From assembly GCA_945873625.1 (NCBI GenBank), contig CAMCDS010000004.1, forward strand, positions 62,001-126,000: 64,000 nt of DNA, in the 5' to 3' direction. A program made the translations under genes and the position numbers. The notes beneath the pieces were generated by a model. That model was not told where the DNA came from. It searched no databases and worked only from the letters and a program-made list of their open reading frames with translations. The DNA is from an uncultured Porphyromonadaceae bacterium. GTDB taxonomy: Bacteria; Bacteroidota; Bacteroidia; Bacteroidales; Muribaculaceae. Shown in pieces: positions 18,611-28,697 of the stretch. How positions within the stretch are numbered: position 1 is the first letter of the stretch; each line of letters starts with the position of its first letter.

Positions 18611-19792
18611 TTATTTCTTGACGGGGCTGATAATCACGACGCGGCTGAGGGCGGGATCGTTGTAGAACATATTGCCTACGCCACCCTTCCAGCTGATTTC
18701 AAGACGGTTGGCGGGAATACCAAACTCGTTGACGAGGCAGGAGCGTACGGACTCGGCGCGGGCGCGGCTGAGGATTTCGTTGATTTCGGCGTTGCCGGTA
18801 GCCTTGTCGGCATAGCCGGTAATCATGAACTTCTGGCCGTCGCTCTCCTTGATTGCCTGCGAGCACATATCGAGCTGGGCACGGTCAGCGCGCGAGAGTT
18901 CGCTGACGTTGATGGGGAAGTAAACGATATAGTTGCCGGCCACTTTCTCCACAACAACGCGCTTCACGTCCTTACCCTCCTTGATCTCACGCTCGAGCTT
19001 CTCGTTCTGGGCCACGAGACCCTGCACTTCGGCGCGGAGGTTGTTGACAGCGTCGTTGTCGTAGACGTTAACGGTCTGGTATTTGCCTTTCCATCCGCGG
19101 GGAGCGAAGTTATAGGTGAGACCGGCGGTTACGGATACGAGTCCGTCGAACACGCGGTTGCCGTTCTGGCCGTCGAAGCCGTCGTGGAAGGCTGTGCCGC
19201 GGATATCGAGATTGAGGTCGAATCCCTTGGGGAGGTGGAACATGTTGAAGAGGCCGACGTTGCCGCTGACTGCGTCGTTATGCGGAGTGGACCATGTGCG
19301 TCCGTAGCCTACACCTACATAGAGTGCGATGCCGTATACGCGCTTGGGGTTGTAGCCGCCGATCCAGTTGGTGAGGTCGAAGAGCACGTCGCCGTGGAGG
19401 TTCATGAAGTCGAACTTCGACTCTTCGAGCCAGTATCCGTGCCAGGGCTTGCCTTCGATGGGCTTGCCGTTGGAGAAAACTCCGTTCTGGGTAGCGCCCT
19501 TTGCGTAGAGGCCGCTGTACATCAGGCGGACGCCGACCACGGGGGTAACCCATTTGCCGACAGCCACGTCGAGGGCCGGCGAGATGCGCTGGCCGAACTT
19601 ACGCTGACGGTCGTGGTCGCCGAAGAACACCTGCGGGCCTGCGCCAACGCTGATGAACCAGTTGTTCTTAAAGTTGGAATTAAGGCTCGTGCCTGCTGCG
19701 ACGGGCTGGTCGATGATGACCTCCTCGATGTCCTGGGCCGACACGGAAGCGGCTGCGAGAAGCGCCGTTGCCAGAAGTAGTTGTTTTTTCAT
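18611..19792 (-). CDS. OmpA-family outer membrane protein
   Basis: Signal peptide; C-terminal QKFMITGYADKATGNAEINEILSRARAESVRSCLVNEFGIPANRLE. Confidence 0.93.
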   Translation of the reverse strand: MKKQLLLATALLAAASVSAQDIEEVIIDQPVAAGTSLNSNFKNNWFISVGAGPQVFFGDHDRQRKFGQRISPALDVAVGKWVTPVVGVRLMYSGLYAKGATQNGVFSNGKPIEGKPWHGYWLEESKFDFMNLHGDVLFDLTNWIGGYNPKRVYGIALYVGVGYGRTWSTPHNDAVSGNVGLFNMFHLPKGFDLNLDIRGTAFHDGFDGQNGNRVFDGLVSVTAGLTYNFAPRGWKGKYQTVNVYDNDAVNNLRAEVQGLVAQNEKLEREIKEGKDVKRVVVEKVAGNYIVYFPINVSELSRADRAQLDMCSQAIKESDGQKFMITGYADKATGNAEINEILSRARAESVRSCLVNEFGIPANRLEISWKGGVGNMFYNDPALSRVVIISPVKK

Positions 19793-19909
19793 TACATTGA
19801 TATGTTTAGAAAGTTGTATCCTTTGTTGTCAATCCGCCGGGGCTTCGCGGTGAGGCTCCGCGCGGATCGGGTTATATCAGTTCCCGCGGGCGGGAATCAT
19901 GCGTCGCGG

Positions 19910-20998
19910 TCAGTGCTTCAGCTGGCCTGAGGCAAGGTCGAGTATGATCCAGAACGCCTCGGAGGGGGCGAGACGGAGCGAGAGCCCGCTGTGGCGGACA
20001 AACGACCCGAACGTGGCCAGCTTGCGGCGCAGACCGCCCTGCTGACGCACCGGAGCCTGCTGGCGGAAAAGGCCGAAATTGCCGCCTTCCTCCACCATCC
20101 GCATCAGCCGGCGCGCGTGGCGCTCGCCCGAGGCAGACGGCTTCAACGAGGGGCAAAGCCTTACTCCTTCTTCCCGAGGCAGATACATGTCGATGAAGCT
20201 ATGCAGGGAGCGGGTCCAGCGCATTATGTTCAGCGACCGGCAGGCATCAAGGTATTCCTTCTCTCCGATGAGGGGAATCAAAGCCCGGTAGGCCAGCGCG
20301 TAGTCGCAGAAATGGCGAAGTCCAATGCCTACTCCGAGGCAATGCTTCATGATATGGACGTTGATCATCAGGAGGTCGGCCAGTGCCGACGGAGCCTTCA
20401 CCGTCACGCCGCTGTCAAGCGTCAGCGACTGAAACGGCTGCGTAGCCATCAGCCTGCGCAACGCCTTGCGCGACAGCGGGCTATGCAGCTCGATGAGCGA
20501 CGAATGGTGTTCCACCTCGATTCCATTCCAGAGGTAGCATCCGCTGCCGTCGGCGGCACGGTGGAGCCTGACTCCGAAGTCTTCCACGGCACTGTCGGCC
20601 ATGCGGCGCATGTCGTCGTGCCAGTAGAGATCTATGTCGCCGCATACGCGCAGAGCCGGATCGGGGTAGAACCGCGCCACATCGTGTCCTTTCTGAAGCA
20701 CCGGCGTGAGACCCCGCTCCGCAAAGCGCGAATAGAGGTCGGCGAGCGTCTCCCCCATCCGGGCATGGGAACGGGCTATGCGGTGCACTCTCGCCACCCA
20801 TCTGAGCAGCAGCGCGTAAGGCGGCAGCTGGTCGTCGGGCAGGAACGAAAGGGCATGAAACACAATACCGGACACCGTCTGCCTTTTCGACTCGGAATAT
20901 ACCTCGTCCCACTGGGCGGCGGTCAAGGGGCGGAGCCCTTTCAGCAACCCGGGGTCATCATACATTCCGGCCCGCAGAAGTGTCAGCAACACGTTCAT
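19910..20998 (-). CDS. Nucleotidyltransferase-family protein (NTP_transf_5-like)
   Basis: GLTPVLQKGHDVARFYPDPALRVCGDIDLYWHDDMRRM. Confidence 0.85.
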   Translation of the reverse strand: MNVLLTLLRAGMYDDPGLLKGLRPLTAAQWDEVYSESKRQTVSGIVFHALSFLPDDQLPPYALLLRWVARVHRIARSHARMGETLADLYSRFAERGLTPVLQKGHDVARFYPDPALRVCGDIDLYWHDDMRRMADSAVEDFGVRLHRAADGSGCYLWNGIEVEHHSSLIELHSPLSRKALRRLMATQPFQSLTLDSGVTVKAPSALADLLMINVHIMKHCLGVGIGLRHFCDYALAYRALIPLIGEKEYLDACRSLNIMRWTRSLHSFIDMYLPREEGVRLCPSLKPSASGERHARRLMRMVEEGGNFGLFRQQAPVRQQGGLRRKLATFGSFVRHSGLSLRLAPSEAFWIILDLASGQLKH

Positions 20999-21143
20999 CT
21001 TGCAAAAGTAACTATTTTTCCCGAAACAGAAGCCTTTTAAGGGAATATATTTTTGGATTTTCTCCCGACGGCCTCGCAGGCCGGACGGGAAATGCTATAA
21101 GGAAGGGGTGAGCGGATGGGTAAACGGGAGAGAACGCGGACGC

Positions 21144-21419
21144 TCATCCGCCTATTATCAGGGCATAGCGTTTCCACACGCTGAGCAGACGGTCCACATC
21201 CTCGCCGGCCTGCTCTTCCGAGACATCATACTCCCCGCAGAGCATCCCGATGAGGCTCTCGCGGCTGAACTCCCGGTGGCCGAGCTGTTCCCACAGCCAC
21301 GCGGCCGACGGATTCAGTTCGTAGACATTCGTGAGGTTGGCTCCCTCGGCACACGCGTCGACTATCATGTAGTGGCTGCCTATCTTTATGAGTCTGTGCT
21401 CCGGATTCAATCGCATCAT
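21144..21419 (-). CDS. PqqD-family / RRE-like peptide chaperone
   Basis: MRLNPEHRLIKIGSHYMIVDACAEGANLTNVYELNPSAAWLWEQLGHREFSRESLIGMLCGEYDVSEEQAGEDVDRLL. Confidence 0.85.
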   Translation of the reverse strand: MMRLNPEHRLIKIGSHYMIVDACAEGANLTNVYELNPSAAWLWEQLGHREFSRESLIGMLCGEYDVSEEQAGEDVDRLLSVWKRYALIIGG

Positions 21420-21443
21420 AACTTTGAGTCAATCAGTTGAAAC

Positions 21444-22103
21444 CTAAAATTTCTTACCTGTAAGTATCGTTACGGTAGTCTTGAAGATAATCTTGACATC
21501 GAGAGCCAGCGAACGGTTCTCAAGATAGTCGAGGTCCATCTCAAGGCGTGTGATCATCTTCTCGATAGTGTCGGTGTATCCGTTGTAGAGCGTGGCGTTC
21601 GAGAAAAGCCCGGGGCGGAGGGCATACAGCCGCTCGTAGCCGTCGGCACGCTCCGAGATACGCTCGATGAAATAACGGCGTTCCGGACGGTGGCCCACAA
21701 AGCTCATGTCGCCGCGAAGCACATTCCAGAGCTGCGGAAACTCGTCGAGATGGTGGGCGCGGATGAAGGCGCCGACTTTCGTCAGGCGCGAGTCGCTCCC
21801 CTGGCAGAGAGCCGGGCTGTTGTCCTTCTCCGCGTCGATGCGCATCGAGCGGAACTTATAGAGCATGAACGGACGCCCGCCAAGCCCTATGCGCTCCTGG
21901 CGAAACAGCGGGGAATGGCGGTCTTCAAGCCAGATAAACAGCGAGATGAAGATGCACGGTATAAAAAAGATGACTATGGCAAGGAGCGAAAACAGAATGT
22001 CGAACGCCCTCTTCGCCGCAAGGCCCGCGGCCCGGCTCCATTCCTGATAAGAGCCGCCGTCGTCCTCGTATGTATGGGTCAGAACCCGGGTCTCATTGTT
22101 CAT
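21444..22103 (-). CDS. Initiating sugar transferase (bacterial sugar transferase family)
   Basis: KRAFDILFSLLAIV; PLFRQERIGLGGRPFMLYKFRSM; HLDEFPQLWNVLRGDMSFVGHRPERRYF. Confidence 0.94.
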   Translation of the reverse strand: MNNETRVLTHTYEDDGGSYQEWSRAAGLAAKRAFDILFSLLAIVIFFIPCIFISLFIWLEDRHSPLFRQERIGLGGRPFMLYKFRSMRIDAEKDNSPALCQGSDSRLTKVGAFIRAHHLDEFPQLWNVLRGDMSFVGHRPERRYFIERISERADGYERLYALRPGLFSNATLYNGYTDTIEKMITRLEMDLDYLENRSLALDVKIIFKTTVTILTGKKF

Positions 22104-22259
22104 GATGTTGCTACACTGGTTGGAAAGTTACGGCGCGAAGCGCCGATTAGAATTGGATTGTTGACGGCAGTAACCGCCGCTGCCTGCACGTCGCCTCCGG
22201 CGCCGCATGAGGCCGGAGACACCCGGCCTTAGTCAATAACGCGCCTCCGGCGCCGATTA

Positions 22260-23384
22260 TTACTTTTCGGACAGTAATTTTCTATAAAGCGCCTCGCAGT
22301 CGTCAATCATACGCTCCATCACGAAGCGCTCTTCAAACCGCTGCCGCGCCTGACGGCAATACCGGGCATACGTCTTGGCGTCGGCCGTCACGTCGGTAAT
22401 GGCCTTAGCCAGCGCACGGGCGTCGCGCACCGGCACGTTTAGCCCCGAATACCCGTGCTTGTTCACCCAGCCGGTACCGGAGCCCTCTATATTGGTGGCC
22501 ACCACCGGACGCCCCACCGACATGGCCTCGATCTGCACGATGCCGAAAGCCTCGGTCTTCATAACCGACGGCAGACAGAAAAGCTCGCAGGCCGTATACC
22601 AGCCGGCAAGATCCTCCTGCGGAATCTCACCCATCAGATACACCTTGCCGTCGAGGCCCTGGGCATGAATCTGCTCCTCGAGCGACGCACGAAGCGGACC
22701 TTCGCCGCCGACAGCTATCACGTAGTCGTCAGGCAGATGGACCGCCGCAGCCACAAGATACTCCAACCCCTTGTAGGCAATCAGGCGGCCGAGGAAGAAC
22801 ACTATCTTACGCCCCGGCCAGCGCGAGCGCACGCGCTCGGCCACCTCCTCGTCGGGCTCGAAGCCGCGCACCCCGATAGGGATGGCCGCCAGTTTATCGC
22901 GGGCAGCCTCAAGGTGAGGCGAATGGGCCACGTATTCAGCCGAAGTGCCCACCACCACGTCGGCCCGGCGGATGAGCCAGTTCTGCAGCGGCGCGTAATA
23001 GCGGAACAGCCGCTTCTGCTTCACTATGTCGCTGTGCCAGTGAAGCACCACGCGCCCCTTGAAGCCCGACAGACGCAGCGCCAGCGCCGCCATAGGGTCG
23101 GGATGATGCACATGGATGATGTCGTAGCCATTGGCCAAGCGCCTCAGCGTCGAGATCATCGAAGGCGAGATAGTGGTCGACGCCACCTTCACCCACGTGC
23201 GGCTCGTCAGCAGGCGCGAATGGTCTGACAGACTCACCGTCTTGCCGCGCCCCTCGCTTGCCGCGCACATCATGTCGCAGTCCACGCCGCGGGCCGCCAT
23301 CCCCTGCATGATGTCGAGCATCACCTTCTCCACGCCCCCCTTTATCGGGTAAAACTTACCCAGCTGCAATACCCTCATACTCAC
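22260..23384 (-). CDS. Glycosyltransferase family 4
   Basis: FYPIKGGVEKVMLDIMQGMAARG; FFLGRLIAYKGLEYLV; EAFGIVQIEAMSVGRPVVATNIEGSG. Confidence 0.93.
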   Translation of the reverse strand: MSMRVLQLGKFYPIKGGVEKVMLDIMQGMAARGVDCDMMCAASEGRGKTVSLSDHSRLLTSRTWVKVASTTISPSMISTLRRLANGYDIIHVHHPDPMAALALRLSGFKGRVVLHWHSDIVKQKRLFRYYAPLQNWLIRRADVVVGTSAEYVAHSPHLEAARDKLAAIPIGVRGFEPDEEVAERVRSRWPGRKIVFFLGRLIAYKGLEYLVAAAVHLPDDYVIAVGGEGPLRASLEEQIHAQGLDGKVYLMGEIPQEDLAGWYTACELFCLPSVMKTEAFGIVQIEAMSVGRPVVATNIEGSGTGWVNKHGYSGLNVPVRDARALAKAITDVTADAKTYARYCRQARQRFEERFVMERMIDDCEALYRKLLSEK

Positions 23385-23412
23385 ATGTCTTTATCGTTAC
23401 ACCCAAAAATAA

Positions 23413-24669
23413 TCATCTGCCGAGCAGGCTTTCATAAAGCCGCAGGTAGTCTTTGTAGCGGTCGTGTTTGCTGAAATTCGCCTCCGCATGGGAGCGGCAC
23501 AGCGCCCTGAGCTCTTCCCGGTCGAGGTTCCGCAGCTCACGCACGGCCGAAAGCATCCCGGCCACGTCTCCCTGCTCCACGATGCGCCCCGTGGCCGGAG
23601 TAAGCGACTCCGGGCTGCCGCCGGTGCGATACGTTACCACCGGAGTGCCACACGCCTGCGCCTCAAGATTCACCGTAGGATAATTGTCCTGCCACGTAGG
23701 ATTGACAAACGCCGTGGCGGCCGAATAAAGTTCGGCGAGCTCGGCCACATTGTCGGTGCGCCTTATATACGTGATGCTCTTGGGGAGACTCTTCTCCTGC
23801 TCGGGAGTCATCTTCCCGACCATCACCAGACGCTCACCCCCGCGAAGCATCTCCGACATCTTCATAAGATCGTCGAAACCCTTTTCCTTAATCCAGATGC
23901 TCGCGAGGCCTAAGATTAAAGTATCGTCGGCGCCGATGCCATACTTGGCACGCACTCCCGAACCCTCGCGCGGCGAAAAGGCCTCAAGGTCGATACCGTT
24001 GTGTATCACCTCATAGCGATACCCCTTGAGGAACGAACGGCTCATCTCGCCCCGGATCCAGTCCGACACCGGCACAATCACAAACTTATCGGCCGGCACC
24101 GACAGGAAGGCATCGCGCTTCTGCCGGAAGTTCTTGGCCGAACGGTCGCGTACCCAGCTCCGCGGAAACGAACCGCGCTGAGGACAATGTCCGCAACCCC
24201 GCTCCCACCGGTCGCATCCGATGAACGAATAGTAATAGCAATGCCCCGTGTAGAGCCAGCAGTCGTGCACGGTCCATATCACCGGTTTGCCACACTCTGC
24301 CAGATAACGGAAAAGCATCGGATAATTAAGGAAATATCCATGAATGTTGTGGATATGGATGATGTCGGGGTCTATGCGCTCGATGTCGGCGATAAACCGG
24401 CGCGTAGCCCGGCGCGAACCGAGGCCATGACGGTCCAGAAGACGCGTCGAAAGGCCATGCACGGCCACATCGAGGCGCGTCCCCACAGGCACCGTCTGCG
24501 ACGTAGACGCCATATCGCCGTCGCGACCACGGCTGAATGCCAAATAACTCTCCCAACCCGCATCCATGGCCACCTCGCCGATCTCGCGCATGATGCGACC
24601 CGTCGACGTAGACTGCCTCAGCACAGGGTTAATCTGCAGCAACCGCCTCTTATCCATATTGATACACAA
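23413..24669 (-). CDS. Glycosyltransferase family 4
   Basis: IIHIHNIHGYFLNYPMLF; IWTVHDCWLYTGHCYYY; FVNPTWQDNYPTVNLEAQACGTPVVTYRTGGSPE. Confidence 0.93.
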   Translation of the reverse strand: MCINMDKRRLLQINPVLRQSTSTGRIMREIGEVAMDAGWESYLAFSRGRDGDMASTSQTVPVGTRLDVAVHGLSTRLLDRHGLGSRRATRRFIADIERIDPDIIHIHNIHGYFLNYPMLFRYLAECGKPVIWTVHDCWLYTGHCYYYSFIGCDRWERGCGHCPQRGSFPRSWVRDRSAKNFRQKRDAFLSVPADKFVIVPVSDWIRGEMSRSFLKGYRYEVIHNGIDLEAFSPREGSGVRAKYGIGADDTLILGLASIWIKEKGFDDLMKMSEMLRGGERLVMVGKMTPEQEKSLPKSITYIRRTDNVAELAELYSAATAFVNPTWQDNYPTVNLEAQACGTPVVTYRTGGSPESLTPATGRIVEQGDVAGMLSAVRELRNLDREELRALCRSHAEANFSKHDRYKDYLRLYESLLGR

Positions 24670-24725
24670 TTATAACAAGATTGCAAAAAGAACGTATCCG
24701 GAACAAACGCTCCGACTTCCAATCC

Positions 24726-25859
24726 TCACCTTAATCCCTCAAACAGGTCCATCCACATTTTCATCACCGCCTCCTCCGAGAAACGCTCCGTAACCTTGCG
24801 GGCCTCCAGACCCATGCGGCGGCGCAACTCCCCGTCGGTCATCACCTTAGCCATAGCCTCGGCGAGCCCCTCCACATCGCCATTGCCGACAAGCAACCCG
24901 TTCACCCCATCCTCAATAATATCCCTCGGCCCACACGGACATGCGAACGACACACAGGGCACTCCACACGTCATAGCCTCCACAAGAACCATTCCAAATC
25001 CCTCATAGTTAGAACTCATTACAAGCAGCGAACTCTTAAGATACTCCTCTACAATCTCGTTTGTAGGAGGATTAATCGCTGCATTGTCTTCCAATCCCAA
25101 ATCGGCTATCTTCCCTACAAGCATATCGTGCCATTCACCCTGTCCGAAAATGTCAAGACGCCAATCTCTCAATTCCGGGTGCTTCTTCATCACTATGCCC
25201 CAGGCATCAATCAGTCGGTCAAAACCCTTCTGATAATCCAACCGGCCTACAGCAATTACCCTTTTGTGTTTTAAATCAGATACATTGCTTGGTATTGAAT
25301 GAATGGAATTAGGGATAACGCTAATATTATCAGAATATTTCCAGTTCAAACTATCTTCTTCTGACAGTACGATAAATGCATCGAATTTTCTAACTAATGC
25401 ATCATCTTTCCTTGTACGCAATTTATCAGCTACTCCAAGCAGTCCCCGTCTGTTATACTGAAGCCTGAAATACTTTGAAAAGTGCAACTCAAGAATTTTC
25501 TTACTTCCGTCCGCTATATCGGGAATAAACCCAGACTCGCATGGGTACAGGCTAATGGTAAAGTCTGCATTGACCTTTTTTAAATAGTTGGTCAGCCTAC
25601 TTTTATGCAACCTTCTTTTTTTTAAATATCCAATAGTCTTCCCGACAGGACTTTTATCATTGTCAGAAGTATAATTTATATTTAAATCTATGAATTCAAC
25701 TTCTTTCGGGAAATCATAAAAGGGAGGTCTGCCTTGCTGATCAGTCGTAACAATCTTCACATCATGTCCGTGTCTCACCAACCACTTAACTTTGTTAAGC
25801 AGTACCCGTTCCATACCTCCGGGGTTATAAACCCCAAGTATGCAATAAACAAATCTCAT
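24726..25859 (-). CDS. Glycosyltransferase family 4
   Basis: GGMERVLLNKVKWLVRHGHDVKIVT; VGRLDYQKGFDRLIDAW; SSNYEGFGMVLVEAMTCGVPCVSFACPCGPRDII. Confidence 0.93.
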   Translation of the reverse strand: MRFVYCILGVYNPGGMERVLLNKVKWLVRHGHDVKIVTTDQQGRPPFYDFPKEVEFIDLNINYTSDNDKSPVGKTIGYLKKRRLHKSRLTNYLKKVNADFTISLYPCESGFIPDIADGSKKILELHFSKYFRLQYNRRGLLGVADKLRTRKDDALVRKFDAFIVLSEEDSLNWKYSDNISVIPNSIHSIPSNVSDLKHKRVIAVGRLDYQKGFDRLIDAWGIVMKKHPELRDWRLDIFGQGEWHDMLVGKIADLGLEDNAAINPPTNEIVEEYLKSSLLVMSSNYEGFGMVLVEAMTCGVPCVSFACPCGPRDIIEDGVNGLLVGNGDVEGLAEAMAKVMTDGELRRRMGLEARKVTERFSEEAVMKMWMDLFEGLR

Positions 25860-26674
25860 AATTTTAAAGACCTTTTATCTTTCCTGATAAATTTCTTAAA
25901 TTTGAGAAATGCGAGGAGATAATATGGATTGCGTATGGATGTCTTAATAACCCATATTTTCTCTCTCATTGTTTTGGATGTCCATGGCTTTGTATGGCCG
26001 ATGAAATGCACCACCTTTATAGGCTTTCCTCTTTTGCCATTCCAGCAAAATCCATAACGAGTGCAATAAACGTTTATCCAATCCGCAACCATATTATATC
26101 CCTCAGGCAGCAACAGTTCTCTATGATTCTCCCAATCTTTAAAATAATGTTGTATTATATCTTGATCACCCACAGAGATTCTTTTCCTCTGGAATTCATC
26201 AATTACCAGTGGTGCCATCTCTATTAACTGCGTTTCTGTTTCTTTATCAGGGCGGACAACCATTAAACCGGAGTTAAGCTTAGTCCATCCAAACATCGAA
26301 GCTCCGGCAACTGCGGCTGACCATTCAGGTGCGTCAAACAAGCTATCGATATTTGCCCGAACAAGCATATCTGAATCCAGAAACACAATTTTCTCAAACT
26401 GAGTCAGTCCCCACATTTTCAGTTTATCAAATGTAAAAGACCAGTGCGTGTATGATTCGCAGCTCTCATTGGCCGATACGTCATTCAGATTGCCACTTAA
26501 CCTTATTACATTAATACCACGTGAAATGAGTTCATCGTCCAGCCCTTGTTCTGCATTCGCAGACAACATACAATATAACGGATATTTACTCCCGACTGAC
26601 TGAAGAGAGCGAAACAGCCCGATGACTCCCAGTAAGTATCTCCTATTGGAAAGAAGCGTTACGTATGCCTTCAT
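25856..26674 (-). CDS. Glycosyltransferase family 8-like (glycogenin-like)
   Basis: MKAYVTLLSNRRYLLGVIGLFRSLQSVGS; FEKIVFLDSDMLVRANIDSLF; VGDQDIIQHYF. Confidence 0.85.
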   Translation of the reverse strand: MKAYVTLLSNRRYLLGVIGLFRSLQSVGSKYPLYCMLSANAEQGLDDELISRGINVIRLSGNLNDVSANESCESYTHWSFTFDKLKMWGLTQFEKIVFLDSDMLVRANIDSLFDAPEWSAAVAGASMFGWTKLNSGLMVVRPDKETETQLIEMAPLVIDEFQRKRISVGDQDIIQHYFKDWENHRELLLPEGYNMVADWINVYCTRYGFCWNGKRGKPIKVVHFIGHTKPWTSKTMREKIWVIKTSIRNPYYLLAFLKFKKFIRKDKRSLKL

Positions 26675-27650
26675 TTTTTATTTTCTTAAGTTCCGACTCC
26701 ACTATCTTTTTGGAAATTCTTGGATGATTATAATATTGGTCTATATGGAATTTGCTTTGCTTTGAAATTATATGCAATCTGCTAAGCAAAATTCGGGCAA
26801 TCCATTTGACCATCGTCTTCCTGTAATTGATTTTTATTCTCTTAAAAATGTCATAGTCACCATATCTATTAAAAACAGACCACCATAATCCGGCATGTGG
26901 AGACTTATTTTTAGCATATATCCATGGTTGATACCCTGCATAATGGACAATTACGGGGTGCTCAAACAACTCTATCACAATATCCGGATTCTCCGACATG
27001 AACTCATGATTCCGAAAATAAGACACAAGAACGCCATATTTCGGATGAAGAGCAATTTTCTTGGAACTGCATACTTTATTTATACAATCTTGATCAAAGA
27101 AATGCAGTTTTTCCTTATTCTCGCGAGCGTATGAAATAATCTTTTCAGATGTCTTCTCTTCTCGCCAAAGCTTTAGATTCATCAGCAATACGCCTGCACA
27201 TATATAAACACCGGATTTATCCAGATTCAAACGATTAAAGACTTCATCGTTATAATTCTGAGTATCTACAGCTCCAGCTACAAGAGCTTCTTCCATATCC
27301 ATTCCAAACAGGTCGTCAAGACAGCCATTTACAATGACATCACAGTCCAAATAAAGGACTTTGTCTACGTCGGGTAAAATTTCCGGCAACAATATTCTAT
27401 ACCATGTAGCAATAGACCATTCGGAATTAGACGGAAGAACATTCTTGAAATCATCGGCATTCACAATATGGATCTCGATATTTGCATGCATACCGAGAAA
27501 TATGCGCTCCATATCTCTGCTAATGCCATCACTGATTATATGAATCCTGACATTGTCTTTTTCAGACATATTGTCAATAATGGATTGTATAGTGATGCAG
27601 GCGAATGGCGCATAGTTGTCATCGCAGCAAACACAAAAGTTCTTATCCAT
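26643..27650 (-). CDS. Glycosyltransferase family 8
   Basis: VCCDDNYAPFACITIQSIIDN; DKVLYLDCDVIVNGCLDDLFGMDMEEALVAGAVD; FFDQDCINKV. Confidence 0.9.
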   Translation of the reverse strand: MDKNFCVCCDDNYAPFACITIQSIIDNMSEKDNVRIHIISDGISRDMERIFLGMHANIEIHIVNADDFKNVLPSNSEWSIATWYRILLPEILPDVDKVLYLDCDVIVNGCLDDLFGMDMEEALVAGAVDTQNYNDEVFNRLNLDKSGVYICAGVLLMNLKLWREEKTSEKIISYARENKEKLHFFDQDCINKVCSSKKIALHPKYGVLVSYFRNHEFMSENPDIVIELFEHPVIVHYAGYQPWIYAKNKSPHAGLWWSVFNRYGDYDIFKRIKINYRKTMVKWIARILLSRLHIISKQSKFHIDQYYNHPRISKKIVESELKKIKNEGIRNASFQ

Positions 27651-27668
27651 TTTTAATTGAATATCATT

Positions 27669-28697
27669 TCAACTTTTCTTATACGCTTTTCCCAATAGAA
27701 AGGGGAAATACTTATTCACAATGATTGCGATTGGAGCAAGCAAAACAGAAGCAACCAGCATCAATACCAGAGCCCAAATACCCCAATCTGAGAACAAACC
27801 GAATTTTCGCGCAATCATATACATTATACTTATAATTTTTGATTGCATTCCATAATACGCCAATGAGTTTACACCAATGAATACAAGGAAACGCACTCCT
27901 ATATTAGAATTCCAGCGTTCTATCCATCTACAGAACGAAACTATAAAACCTGTTCCCGTAATAAGATTAAACATGAACGCAGATATATTGCCATAAATCA
28001 AAAGATGGGCATCAAAAGGAAGATTCTTATACCCATAGATTGAAGTGAAATATAAAACGCCCCATATTATAGCATGCCATCCATAGCTTTTAATAATTGG
28101 TTTTCCTCGATTGGCTTTCCGGATTTCCCTGTCGAGAAGACGATATGCGTATCCTCCGAACAACATAGGCAGGAATACGCATGCGTTTACTATATGCCAT
28201 GGCAATGGTATCCTAATGAAATTAGCCCATAGGAGGCCTAAAGCAGAAAAAGCTATGCATACTACAAATTGAGTTACTCTACGATTTGTCAGCTTCAGAA
28301 TATAAAAAAGCTGTATCTGCATTATGAAAAGGCAAGCGACAAACCACATATCGTCACCATGACCCGGAAATTGCGCAAATATACCGATTAGACGACTTTT
28401 CCAATCAATATTTCTGGCAACCACGGATAGCAACATATTGATTATTCCGAAACACAGAACGGGCACAACAAGTGTTTTAATTTTCTTTATAAAAAACTCT
28501 TTAGCCGTCAAACGTTCTGTAAACGTGTATCCGCTTACAAAAAAGAATCCGCTCAGAACATACGGATCCACAAAAACCTTCTCTATATCGACTGGGTCGA
28601 GATGTATCAATAATATAGACATCATGCATACACCCTTCACGATATCTATCCAATCAAATCGGAGTTCTCCCATTCTATCAGATGCTGTATGCCTCAT
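27669..28697 (-). CDS. Acyltransferase family protein (AT3/OafA-like), intact
   Basis: FDWIDIVKGVCMMSILLIHLDPV..SGFFFVSGYTF; multiple TM segments. Confidence 0.85.
   Translation of the reverse strand: MRHTASDRMGELRFDWIDIVKGVCMMSILLIHLDPVDIEKVFVDPYVLSGFFFVSGYTFTERLTAKEFFIKKIKTLVVPVLCFGIINMLLSVVARNIDWKSRLIGIFAQFPGHGDDMWFVACLFIMQIQLFYILKLTNRRVTQFVVCIAFSALGLLWANFIRIPLPWHIVNACVFLPMLFGGYAYRLLDREIRKANRGKPIIKSYGWHAIIWGVLYFTSIYGYKNLPFDAHLLIYGNISAFMFNLITGTGFIVSFCRWIERWNSNIGVRFLVFIGVNSLAYYGMQSKIISIMYMIARKFGLFSDWGIWALVLMLVASVLLAPIAIIVNKYFPFLLGKAYKKS

Noticed and set aside
9504-21419. Calling the HprK/PqqD/NTase set a lasso-peptide cluster
   Set aside because: No transglutaminase-like B protease, asparagine-synthetase-like C cyclase or recognisable lasso precursor in the window.
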